A DNA stretch of 64,000 nucleotides, taken from DASSSQ01 sp963839285. GTDB lineage: Bacteria; Actinomycetota; Thermoleophilia; Gaiellales; Gaiellaceae. This document shows, piece by piece, positions 35,066 through 43,095 of this stretch. Each line of letters begins with the position of its first letter. Within the stretch, counting starts at the first letter, position 1. The position numbers were made by a program, and so were the translations under genes. The notes below the pieces were generated by a model. It was not told the origin of the DNA and did not search any database. It saw nothing but the letters and a program-made list of their open reading frames with translations. The stretch covers positions 1 to 64,000 of the forward strand of contig CAWIUN010000012.1 of assembly GCA_963839285.1 (NCBI GenBank), in the 5' to 3' direction.

Positions 35066-36007
35066 CTACGCGAAGACGCCCATGCCGCGGAACTTGGCGC
35101 GGCGGCGGCGGGGCAGCTCGTCGGCCGGGATCCCCTCGAGGGCGTCCAGGTGCTCGACGAGCGCCTCCTGCAGCAGGCGGGCGGCCTCGTCGGGGTCGGC
35201 GTGGGCGCCGCCGTCCGGCTCCGGGACGATCGCGTCGACGACGCCGAGGTCGAGGCAGTGCTGCGCGTCGGGCTTGAAGGCCGCCGCCGCCTTCTTCTTC
35301 TCGGCGGCGTCGCGCCAGAGGATCGCGGCGCAGCCCTCGGGGCTGATCACCGAGTAGATCGCGTTCTCCTGCATCAGCACCCGGTCGGCGAGCGCGATCG
35401 CGATCGCACCGCCGGAACCACCCTCGCCGATCACGCAGGCGACCGTGGGCGTGCGCAGGCGGGCCATCAGCGCCAGCGCGCGGGCGATCGTGCCGCCCTG
35501 GCCGTGCTGCTCGGCGGCGACGCCGGGGTAGGCGCCCGGCGTGTCGACGAGCGAGACGACCGGGAGGCCGTGCCGCTGCGCGAGCTCCATCACCCGCATC
35601 GCCTTCCGGTAGCCCTCCGGGTAGGGCATCCCGAACTGGCGCTTCGTGCGCTCCTGGATGTCACGGCCCTTCTGGTGGCCGACGAGCGCGACCGTCCGCC
35701 CGTCCAGCCGGCCGAGGCCCGTGACCATGGCGCCGTCGTCGGCGCGGCTGCGGTCGCCGTGCAGCTCGAACCAGTCGTCGAGGATCCGCTCGACGTAGTC
35801 GAGCGTGTAGGGCCGCTCCGGGTGCCGCGAGAGGTCGACGCGCTCCCAGATCGACTCCGCGGTCGCCTCGTCCGGCTCGGCCTGGATCCGCTCGAGCTGC
35901 TTCTGGAGCCGCTCCAGCTCGCCGGAGAGCCGGGCGCCGCGCAGGAGCGGCAGCGAGGCGAGGCGCGTGATCCGCTCGCGCAGCCGCAGCTCGGACTCGC
36001 TAGGCAC
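35066..36007 (-). CDS. accA: Acetyl-CoA carboxylase carboxyltransferase subunit alpha
   Basis: 313 residues. With AccD it transfers carboxyl from biotin to acetyl-CoA to form malonyl-CoA. Characteristic segments are PYTLDYVERILDDWFELHGD, VALVGHQKGRDIQERTKRQF, VSLVDTPGAYPGVAAEQHGQ and VIGEGGSGGAIAIALADRVL. The GTG start overlaps the accD stop. A short N-terminal helical region resembles bacterial AccA. accB and accC are elsewhere. Confidence 0.95.
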   Translation of the reverse strand: MPSESELRLRERITRLASLPLLRGARLSGELERLQKQLERIQAEPDEATAESIWERVDLSRHPERPYTLDYVERILDDWFELHGDRSRADDGAMVTGLGRLDGRTVALVGHQKGRDIQERTKRQFGMPYPEGYRKAMRVMELAQRHGLPVVSLVDTPGAYPGVAAEQHGQGGTIARALALMARLRTPTVACVIGEGGSGGAIAIALADRVLMQENAIYSVISPEGCAAILWRDAAEKKKAAAAFKPDAQHCLDLGVVDAIVPEPDGGAHADPDEAARLLQEALVEHLDALEGIPADELPRRRRAKFRGMGVFA

Positions 36008-36860
36008 GCCCGTTCCCGTTCCGGTCGAAGAGCCGCAGCAGCCGCGCCAGCGAGGCGCGCAGCTCGCTGCGCGGGACGATCGCGTCGAGGTGGCCGAAGC
36101 GCAGGTTCTGCTCGGCGAGGCCGAAGTCGTCGGGCAGCTTCTCGCGGGTCGTCTGCTGGACGACGCGCGGGCCGGTGAAGGCGATCAGCGAGCCCGGCTC
36201 CGCGAGCGTCACGTCGCCGAGCGAGGCGAACGAGGCGAGCACGCCGGCGGTCGTCGGGTGGGCCATGACGACGAACATCGGGCAGCCGGCCTCGTGCAGC
36301 TCCTCGACCGCGCAGACCGTCTTCGGCATCTGCATCAGCGAGAGGATCCCCTCCTGCATGCGGGCGCCGCCCGAGCTCGTGACGGCGACGAGCGGGGCGC
36401 CGCGCTCGGCTGCGAGGTCGCAGGCGCGCGAGAGCTTCTCGCCGACGACCGAGCCCATCGAGCCGCCCATGAAGGAGAAGTCCATGACCGCGACCGCGCA
36501 GGGCCGCTCGTCGATCCGCCCGTGGCCGATCACGATCGCGTCGCCCTGGCCGGTCTTCATCTCGGCCTCGACGAGCCGCTCCGAGTAGGGGCGCAGGTCG
36601 AAGAAGTCGAGCGGGTCGTCGGAGCGGAGGTCTGCGGCCTCCTCGACGAAGCTGCCCTCGTCGAGCAGCTGGCCGATCCGCGCGTGCGCCCGCACGGGGA
36701 AGTGGTGCCCGCACTGGCCGCAGACGTGCAGCGACTCCGCGAGCTCGTCGTCGCGGTAGTGCGACCCGCAGGACGGGCAGGTGTTCGGGTGCGGTTTCTC
36801 CGGCTTGGCCTCGGGGGTCGCACCCTTGTGCTCGATCGAGACGTCGATGCGGTCGGCCAC
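36000..36860 (-). CDS. accD: Acetyl-CoA carboxylase carboxyltransferase subunit beta
   Basis: 286 residues from GTG 36860; an in-frame TTG at 36872 is an alternative. The N-terminal zinc finger is CPSCGSHYRDDELAESLHVC followed by GQCG. The carboxyltransferase fold follows with FMGGSMGSVVGEKLSRA, VTSSGGARMQEGILSLMQM and MAHPTTAGVLASFASLGD. A GAGGA lies close to the GTG. A TAAGCT hexamer lies 11 bases upstream of the start, leaving a short leader. It forms a two-gene operon with accA. Confidence 0.95.
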   Translation of the reverse strand: MADRIDVSIEHKGATPEAKPEKPHPNTCPSCGSHYRDDELAESLHVCGQCGHHFPVRAHARIGQLLDEGSFVEEAADLRSDDPLDFFDLRPYSERLVEAEMKTGQGDAIVIGHGRIDERPCAVAVMDFSFMGGSMGSVVGEKLSRACDLAAERGAPLVAVTSSGGARMQEGILSLMQMPKTVCAVEELHEAGCPMFVVMAHPTTAGVLASFASLGDVTLAEPGSLIAFTGPRVVQQTTREKLPDDFGLAEQNLRFGHLDAIVPRSELRASLARLLRLFDRNGNGRA

Positions 36861-36882
36861 GGGTCCTCGCAAGCTTAGACCG

Positions 36883-36916
36883 CGCGGGGCCCCGGGCGGT
36901 TGCCCGGGGCCCCGCG
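36883..36916. terminator. Perfect 15-bp GC hairpin upstream of accD
   Basis: CGCGGGGCCCCGGGC and its exact complement pair around GGTT. It begins seven bases after the stop of the minus-strand remnant, so it likely terminates that transcript and insulates the accD promoter. No T-run. Confidence 0.6.
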
Positions 36917-36923
36917 TCTCCGG

Positions 36924-37025
36924 CTAGGCCGTCGCGTACACCGCGGCGGCGCCCGGCACGTACGTCGGCTCGTAGCCGAGCAGGCGGCCGAGCGGCGCCC
37001 CTACGGCGAGCGCGGCCTTCTGCAG
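36924..37025 (-). pseudogene. C-terminal remnant of an unknown (possibly cupin) gene
   Basis: The minus strand reads LQKAALAVGAPLGRLLGYEP and TYVPGAAAVYATA to a stop at 36924. The hydrophobic LLGY ending recalls the C-terminus of small actinobacterial cupin proteins, from memory only. No ATG or GTG is in frame. A TAAGCT element lies 12 bases upstream and a hairpin follows the stop, as if most of a gene had been deleted between promoter and 3' end. Confidence 0.35.
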
Positions 37026-37264
37026 CGATCCTCGACAGCTTAGACCTGCGGCGGCGGCGTGGCGGTTGCTAGAGGCTCGATGCGCGTCCGACGTCCCCAG
37101 CGGGTCCGTTCCCGGCCGGATGCCAGAGCGTGCCGGAACGACCTCGAACGCTCGCTCGGTTGCACGTGCGAGGACGCCGGTGCGGCTGCTGCTGCTGCCG
37201 GGCTCCGGCGTCGTCGCCCGTGACGACGATTCGCTCTCGTCCCGGCGGACGATTCGCGGTCGGC

Positions 37265-38042
37265 CTAGAAGCCGAGCGCGCGCAGGAGCCGGGTCAGCGG
37301 CTCGACGTTCCGTTCCTCGCCGACCAGGCCCGCTGAGCCCGGCGCCGAGCACGCGCGCGCGGCCGGCGAGCGTGCGGAAGAGCCGCTCGACCTCGTCGAC
37401 GCGGAGGCCGTCCGGCTCCGGCATGAACGAGGCGATCTCGTCCTCCTCGAAGACGTCGCAGTCGAGCGCCACGTAGACGCCCTCGGCCCCGGCGAGCGCC
37501 CCTTCGAGGCCCTCCTCGCCGAGCCGGACGCCCGCCTCCTCGATGAACGCCTCCTCGGGCGCGTCGAGGTCGCGGGCGCCGACGAGGCAGACGTCGGCGG
37601 CCGCGACGGCGCCCGAGTCGATCAGCATCCGCAGCGGCATCCCCCACGGGTTGCCGGACGGCGAGCTCTCGGGCGTGTTCAGGTCGCCGTGCGCGTCGAG
37701 CCAGAGGACCGCGATCCGGCCGTGGCGGTTGGCGAGCGCCTCGACGGCGCCGATGTGCGAGCAGCAGCAGCCGCCGAGCACGAGCGGCCGCTGCGGCAGC
37801 TCGCTCGCGAGCGCGAGCGTCTGCGCGCCGAGCGTCTCCTCCTCGATCGCCGCGGCCTCGGGATAGGGAAGGGGCAGGCGCGCCGCCGCGGACATCTCCT
37901 CGCCGCCCGAGCCCCAGGCGCGCGGGACGCGGACGAGCCCGGCGGCGAACTGCCGCCCGCAGACGTGGCACTCGTACTCGGGGCCGATCGCGACGGCGGT
38001 CAGCGTCCTGCAGTCGGGGCAGCGCGCCCGGAGCGTCGACAC
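37265..38042 (-). CDS. Arginase/agmatinase-family protein with N-terminal zinc ribbon (one frameshift)
   Basis: About 258 residues from GTG 38042. Residues 1-35 hold a zinc ribbon with CPDC and CHVC pairs. The ureohydrolase core follows: LVLGGCCCSHIGAVEA, LWLDAHGDLNTPE and VALDCDVFEEDEIASF give the His and Asp ligands of a dimanganese site, with Cys-rich GGCCCSH in place of the usual GGDHS. An extra base near 37326 hides the end VGEERNVEPLTRLLRALGF. The substrate is unknown, and the altered first motif means activity on arginine should not be assumed. Confidence 0.78.
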
Positions 38043-38048
38043 GTGGGC

Positions 38049-38054
38049 AGGCTA
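38049..38054 (-). promoter_or_regulatory. -10 element of the arginase-like gene inside the upstream stop codon
   Basis: TAGCCT, six bases before GTG 38042; its TAG is the stop codon of the GNAT gene. Confidence 0.5.
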
Positions 38055-38939
38055 GCCGAGCGGGAGCTCCCAGCACCCGCTCGCGAACGCGACGTGCATA
38101 CCGACGCGCTCGTAGAGCCCGACCGCGCCGGTGGTGTTCTCGGCGTCGACGTCGAGCCCCGCCCGCGGGAGCCCGCTCGCCCGGAACGCGCGAAAGGCGT
38201 GGACGAGCTGGGCGCCGCCGAGGCCGAGCCCCCGCCACCGTCGCCGCACCGCGAGCGTGTCCACCCACCCGACGCGCTCCGTTCCCGGCGCCGCGGACGC
38301 TGCAGAGGCAGACGCCGGCGAGCTCGTCGCCGTCGTCCGCGAGGAACCAGAGCGACGGGTTCGGCTCGCGCGCGCGCATCCTCGCGAGCCAGTCGTCGAA
38401 GCTGCGCGGCTCCCACTCCCAGTGGTCGGCGAACGCCTCCTGCACGGTCGCGTGGACGCGCTCCTCGTCGCCCGGCGCGGAGGGTCCGGAGCACGAGCCC
38501 GGCCGGAAGCGCGGCCGGGCGAGGCGTCGTCGGCGAGCGCGACCGCCAGCTCGTAGAAGGTGCGGATCCGCCGGTAGCCGCGGGAGGCGAGCGGCGCCGC
38601 ATCCGCGGCGGCGGCGATCGTGACCCGCAGGCGACCCGCTCCCTTCGCGCGGGCCCGCCGTTCCGCCCAGTCGAGCAGCGCGTCGAGCGGCGCCCCGGGA
38701 AGCGGGCGCGCGTCGACCCACGCGGCGCTGCTGCCCGGCCGGACGACGAGGTCCGCGTACGCGGAGAGGCCGTCGTCGTCGAGTACGGCGAAGTCCTCCG
38801 GCTCCAGCTCGGGCATCGCGAACCAGGAGCGGAGCTCGTCGGCGTCGACCGGCTGGCCGCCGTACGCCGTCGCCCAGTCCTCGAGCAGCGCCGCGATCGC
38901 CTCCGCGGCGTCCGCAGGGCCGGGGGTGCGCGTGCTCAC
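38052..38939 (-). CDS. Double-domain GNAT acetyltransferase (two compensating frameshifts)
   Basis: 295 codons. An N-terminal GNAT-like domain (IAALLEDWATAYGGQPVDAD ... LASRGYRRIRTFYELAV) is followed by a canonical GNAT domain: RVGWVDTLAVRRRWRGLGLG with the acetyl-CoA loop R/Q-x-x-G-x-G/A, and GLDVDAENTTGAVGLYERVG. The frame leaves near 38500 and returns near 38285. The two-domain plan resembles mycothiol synthase-like proteins, but the acceptor is unknown. Its GTG overlaps the stop of the next paralogue upstream (GTGA). Confidence 0.75.
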   Translation of the reverse strand: MSTRTPGPADAAEAIAALLEDWATAYGGQPVDADELRSWFAMPELEPEDFAVLDDDGLSAYADLVVRPGSSAAWVDARPLPGAPLDALLDWAERRARAKGAGRLRVTIAAAADAAPLASRGYRRIRTFYELAVALADDASPGRASGRARAPDPPRRATRSASTRPCRRRSPTTGSGSRAASTTGSRGCARASRTRRSGSSRTTATSSPASASAASAAPGTERVGWVDTLAVRRRWRGLGLGGAQLVHAFRAFRASGLPRAGLDVDAENTTGAVGLYERVGMHVAFASGCWELPLG

Positions 38940-39822
38940 AGCCGCTTCGCCGTAGACGTCGGCGCGCCAGACGACCTCCATCCCGACGCGCTCGTAGAGC
39001 CGGACGGCGCCGGTCGGGTTCTCCGAGTCGACGCCGAGGTGGACGACGCGTCTCGCCGCGGCGGCGGAACTCGGCGAACGACGCGAGCAGCAGCGCCTCC
39101 GCCGAGGCCGCGACGGCGCCAGGCGCGGCGGACGCCGAGCGAGGCGATCCAGCCGCCGCCGAACCGCTTCCACCGGTTGACGGCGGCCGCGGCGATCTCG
39201 TCGCCGTCGCGGACGACGCGCCAGAGCGGAGGGTCGGCGCCCTCGAGCCGGCGGGCGCTCCACGTCCTCGAAGCTCTCGGAACGGTGGTCCCAGTGGTCG
39301 GCGAACGCCTCCTCGAGCGCCGCGTGCACAGCGCGGGCGTCGCCTCGGCCGGACGCCTCGAGCCGGAGCCCCTCGGGCAGCCGCGGCTCGGGCACGGCGT
39401 CGTCGAGCTCGATCGCCCATGCGCAGGAACGCGCGGACGAACGCGTAGCCGCTCGCCTCGAGCAGCGCGCGGCCGGCGGCGTCGGCGTGGAGCGTCGCGT
39501 TGCGCAGCTCCGGTGCCCCGCGCTCGCGCGCCCGCGCCTCGGCGAGCCGCAGGATCTCGCCGCCGATCCCGCGGCCGCGCAGCTCCGGGTGCACGTAGCC
39601 GTCGGTCGAGAGCCGCTCGGGGCGGCCGTAGACGCAGGCGTAGCCCGCCAGGCGGCCGTCCAGCTCGAGCAGCCAGGCGTCCTGCTCGAGCTCGAGCTCC
39701 CGCCACTCCTCGCGGAGGTCGTCGGCGCTCGTGTCCGGCGGCGCCCCGAATGACGCGTCGTAGGCGGCGACGAGCTCCGCGACCGCCTCCGCGTCGGCGG
39801 GGGCCGGACGGCGGACGTTCAC
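38936..39822 (-). CDS. Double-domain GNAT acetyltransferase, paralogue (multiple frameshifts)
   Basis: About 296 codons. Domain 1 is intact in one frame: VRRPAPADAEAVAELVAAYD, STDGYVHPELRGRGIGGEIL, LHADAAGRALLEASGYAFVR. Domain 2 is spread over several frames (EAFADHWDHRSESFEDV, IASLGVRRAWRRRGLG, LGVDSENPTGAVRLYERVG) with about five or six indels between 39420 and 38950. The natural end is DVYAKRL at 38936 after one extra G. Sister to the following gene, with EAFADHW shared. It starts at GTG 39822 overlapping the HAD stop. Confidence 0.7.
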
Positions 39823-40468
39823 GCCGGCACCAGCCCGTCGAGCGTGTCCGCGAGCGCGGTCAGGTCGGGCAGCTCGCGCGTCGGCGCCGGCTCTCGCCGC
39901 CTCGCCGAGCCGGTTGACCCAGACGACCCGCAGGCCGAGCTCGGTCGCCGGGACGACGTCGTGGAAGTGGCTCTGGGCGACGTGCACGTGCCCCGCCGGG
40001 TCGGCGCCCGTCCGGTCGAAGAAGACGCGCCAGTGGCCGTGGCGCCGGCTTGTAGGAGCCGATCTCGGAGGCGGCGACGCGCTCGTCGAAGGGGACGCCG
40101 ATCGCGGCGAGCGAGGCGTCGAGGAGGTCGGGGTCGGTGTTCGAGAGGGCGGCGAGCCGCCAGCCGCGCGCCGCGCGCCTCCGCGAGCGCCGCCGGCACC
40201 TCCGGGAAGACCGGCCACTGCGGCAGCGAGCGGCCGAGCGCATCCTGCTCGCTCTGCCGGGGCGCCGAGCCGGGCCATCGCCTCCGCCATCAGCTCGCGG
40301 TAGGTCGCCTCCGGCCGCCGGCGCTGGAGCTCCGGCTCGAGCTCGTGGTAGCGCGTCGAGCAGCTCGTCGGCGCGCTCGTCGCCGAAGACGCGCGCGAGC
40401 TGGGCGCGCATGCCGCCGCGCCAGTCGATCAGGGTGCCGTAGCAGTCGAAGGTCGCCCAGCGGTCCAC
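39819..40468 (-). CDS. HAD hydrolase, haloacid dehalogenase type II-like (multiple frameshifts)
   Basis: About 216 codons from GTG 40468. The opening ATFDCYGTLIDWRGGMRAQL holds the nucleophile Asp. Further pieces in other frames are WRLAALSNTDPDLLDASLA, ERVAASEIGSYKPAP (motif III Lys), HVHVAQSHFHDVVPATELGL and VVWVNRLGE. These match 2-haloacid dehalogenase-like proteins, which hydrolyse C-halogen or phosphate esters. Five one-base shifts occur near 40355, 40262, 40165, 40050 and 39893. First in a GTGA-coupled set with two GNAT genes. Confidence 0.72.
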
Positions 40469-40476
40469 GGCCGCCC

Positions 40477-40482
40477 AGGCTA
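40477..40482 (-). promoter_or_regulatory. -10 element of the HAD-GNAT set inside the upstream stop codon
   Basis: TAGCCT, eight bases before GTG 40468; its TAG is the stop of the YgjP-like gene. Confidence 0.45.
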
Positions 40483-41036
40483 GATCAACGCGGCCGGAGG
40501 CCGGTACGCGAGCAGCTCGGAGCCGTGCTCGCGCAGCCAGCGCGCGCGGGCGCTCGGTAGTCCGGGCGCGCCGCCTCGACGAGCGCCCAGAAGCGCGGGG
40601 AGTGGTTCGCCTCGCGCAGGTGGCAGAGCTCGTGGACGGCGACGTAGTCGAAGACGGCCTCCGCGGCGCGAGCGCGAGCCGCCAGTTGAAGGAGAGCGTC
40701 CCCCGCGCCGAGCACGAGCCGAAGCGGCTGCGCTGCGTCGGCGATGCGGATCCGCCCGTAGCGGACGCCGAGCCGCGGCGCCTCGCGCTCGCAGAGCTCG
40801 GTCGCGAGCGCCCGCGCCCGCCGCCGCCCCTCCCGCTCGCTCAGCGCCGGCAGAGCCAGCCGCGGCACCTGCCGCGCGAGCTGCCGCTCGACCCACGGCC
40901 GCTTCTCGGCGAGGAACCGCTCGCGCCCGCCCGACGCGAGACGCCGCGCGGGACGACGAGGAGCGGCGGCCCGCCGAACGGCACCTCGACCCGCAGCCGG
41001 CGCGCCCGCGTCGGAGATCCGCAGCTCGTACTCCAC
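40480..41036 (-). CDS. YgjP-like (DUF45) zinc metalloprotease (multiple frameshifts)
   Basis: About 185 codons from GTG 41036. In the best frame, FLAEKRPWVERQLARQ and FDYVAVHELCHLREANHSPR give the HExxH-type zinc site with the downstream His typical of YgjP/SprT-like proteins. Other frames supply VEVPFGGPPLLVVPRGVSRR, the conserved SRFGSCSARGTLSFNWRLAL and the end REHGSELLAYRPPAALI. About five indels break the gene. Family members are small metallopeptidase-like proteins of unclear role, often near restriction systems, but none is here. Confidence 0.72.
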
Positions 41037-41076
41037 CGGCCGGAGTCTCGCGGCGCGCGCCAGACGGTGTCGGCGC

Positions 41077-42333
41077 CTAGTCCTCCCAGCGCCTGACGAC
41101 GATCGAGGCGTTGTGGCCGCCGAAGCCGAACGAGTTCGAGACGCCGATCGACGCCTCGGGCGCCTCGCGCGCCTCGTTCGGGACGTAGTCGAGGTCGCAG
41201 TCGGGGTCGGGCTCGTCGTAGTTGATCGTCGGCGGCAGCAGCCGGTCGCGCATCGCCAGGATCGTGAAGATCGCCTCGGCCGCGCCGGCCGCGCCGAGCA
41301 TGTGCCCGGTCGCGCCCTTCGTGCCCGAGATCGCGACCCGGCGCGCATGCTCCTCGCCGAGCGCGCGCTTGATCACGCGCGTCTCGGAGGCGTCGCCGAG
41401 CGGCGTCGAGGTCGCGTGGGCGTTGACGTAGTCGACCTCCGAGGGGTCGATGCCCGCGTCGGCGAACGCCATCTGCAGCGCCCGCGCCGGGCTCTCGCCG
41501 GTCGGGTCGGGCTCGGTGATGTGGTTCGCGTCCGCGGAGACGCCGTAGCCGAGCAGCTCGGCGTAGATCGTGGCGCCGCGCGCGCGGGCCCGCTCGAGCT
41601 CCTCGAGCACGATGATGGCGCCGCCCTCGCCCATCACGAAGCCGTCGCGGCCGAGGTCGAAGGGGCGCGAGGCCGCCTCCGGGTCGTCGTTTCGCCGCGA
41701 GAGCGCGCGCATGGCGCCGAAGCCGGCGATCCCGACCTCGGTGATCGGCGCCTCGGTGCCGCCGCAGAGCATCACGTCCGCGCGGCCGAGCCGGATCGCG
41801 TCGAGGCCGTCGCCGATCGCCATGTTCGACGCGGCGCAGGCGGTGCACTGCGAGGAGAGGGGGCCCTTCGTGCCGAGCTCCATCGAGACCCAGGCCGCGC
41901 CCATGTTCGGGATGATCGCCGGGATCGAGAACGGGTTGACCCGGTCGGGGCCGCGGTCGCGCAGGGTGTCGTGGCACTCCTGGAACGACTTGAGGCCGCC
42001 GATCCCGGTCGCGACGGCGACGCCGACCCGCTCCGGGGCGGCGGCGACGTCGATGCCCGAGTCGGCCTCCGCCTGGCGCGCCGCCGAGACGATCAGCTGC
42101 GCGAACCGGTCCATGCGCCGCGCCTGCTTGCGCTCGATCCAGTCGGTCGGCTCGAACTCCTTCGCCTCGCAGGCGAAGTGCACCGGGTAGCCCGTGTGGT
42201 CGAAGAGCGTGATCTCGCCCGCGCCGGACCCGCCCGCGAGCAGGCTCTGCCAGGTCGACTCGACGTCCTTGCCGAGCGGCGTGACCGCCCCCAGGCCGGT
42301 GATCACGACCCTCTTCCTGCCGTTCTGGCTCAT
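41077..42333 (-). CDS. fabF: 3-oxoacyl-ACP synthase II
   Basis: 418 residues. FabF condenses acyl-ACP with malonyl-ACP in the elongation cycle. The nucleophile is Cys166 in SSQCTACAASNMAIG; the histidines lie in VNAHATSTPLGD (about 306) and TGHMLGAAG (about 342), and GVSNSFGFGGHNAS closes the fold. It is the last gene of the fab operon and starts nine bases after fabG behind AGGAAGGGGAG. Confidence 0.96.
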   Translation of the reverse strand: MSQNGRKRVVITGLGAVTPLGKDVESTWQSLLAGGSGAGEITLFDHTGYPVHFACEAKEFEPTDWIERKQARRMDRFAQLIVSAARQAEADSGIDVAAAPERVGVAVATGIGGLKSFQECHDTLRDRGPDRVNPFSIPAIIPNMGAAWVSMELGTKGPLSSQCTACAASNMAIGDGLDAIRLGRADVMLCGGTEAPITEVGIAGFGAMRALSRRNDDPEAASRPFDLGRDGFVMGEGGAIIVLEELERARARGATIYAELLGYGVSADANHITEPDPTGESPARALQMAFADAGIDPSEVDYVNAHATSTPLGDASETRVIKRALGEEHARRVAISGTKGATGHMLGAAGAAEAIFTILAMRDRLLPPTINYDEPDPDCDLDYVPNEAREAPEASIGVSNSFGFGGHNASIVVRRWED

Positions 42334-42342
42334 CTCCCCTTC

Positions 42343-43095
42343 CTACATCCCGAGGCCGCCGTCGACGAGCAACACCGCGCCGGTGATGAACGCGGCCTCG
42401 TCGGCGCAGAGGAAGCGTACCGCCCCGGCCACGTCGGCCGGATCGCCGAGCCGCCCGAGCGCCGTGTTCTGCAGCATCGCCGCGGTCGCCTCCTCCGGCA
42501 GCACCTCGGTCAGCCGCGTCGTCACGTAGCCGGGCGCGACGACGTTCGCCCGCACGTTGCGGCTGCCGAGCTCCTTCGCGAGCGACTTCGTGAAGCCGAT
42601 GATCCCGGCCTTCGAGGCCGCGTAGTTCGTCTGGCCCCAGTTGCCGTGGACGCCGACGATCGAGCTGACGTTGACGATCGAGCCGGCCCGGCGCTTCATC
42701 ATCGGCCGGGTGACCGCGCGGCAGGTGTAGAAGCAGGCGGCGAGGTTGGTGTCGATCACCGTCCGCCAGTCGTCGTCGGACATGCGCGCGAGCAGGCCGT
42801 CGCGGGTGACGCCGGCGTTGTTGACGAGGACGTCGAGGTCGCCCGCCTCGGCGACGAGCCGGGCGGCGTCGTCGGCGTCGGACACGTCCGCCTGGACCGC
42901 CCGGCCGCCGAGCCGCCGCGCGAGCTCCTCCGCCTCGTCCCGGCCGGAGCGGTAGCCGACGACGACCTCGGCGCCGGCCCGCGCCAGCTCCTCGGCGATC
43001 GCGGCGCCGATCCCGCGCGAGCCGCCCGTGACGAGTGCGCGCCTGCCCTCGAGCGAGGCGAACCCCGCCGGCGCCGCGGGCTCAGCCAACCGCAC
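42343..43095 (-). CDS. fabG: 3-oxoacyl-ACP reductase
   Basis: 250 residues, with a 15-residue N-terminal extension before the SDR fold. The NADPH loop is TGGSRGIG (about 23-30), the NNAG motif follows, and the catalytic Ser145, Tyr158 and Lys162 lie in NVSSIVGVHG and TNYAASKAG. FabG reduces 3-oxoacyl-ACP. The GTG start overlaps the corrected fabD end by 14 bases. Confidence 0.95.
   Translation of the reverse strand: MRLAEPAAPAGFASLEGRRALVTGGSRGIGAAIAEELARAGAEVVVGYRSGRDEAEELARRLGGRAVQADVSDADDAARLVAEAGDLDVLVNNAGVTRDGLLARMSDDDWRTVIDTNLAACFYTCRAVTRPMMKRRAGSIVNVSSIVGVHGNWGQTNYAASKAGIIGFTKSLAKELGSRNVRANVVAPGYVTTRLTEVLPEEATAAMLQNTALGRLGDPADVAGAVRFLCADEAAFITGAVLLVDGGLGM

Larger units (their letters stand above)
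36861..37264. other. Intergenic region: accD promoter, hairpin, gene remnant
   Basis: About 400 bases with no complete gene. On the minus strand it holds, in transcription order, a TAAGCT element (37037-37042), a C-terminal coding remnant (to 36924), a perfect GC hairpin (36883-36916) and a near-copy of the first promoter segment (AGCTTAGACC at 36872-36881) before accD. Positions 37047-37264 show no recognisable feature. Confidence 0.5.
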
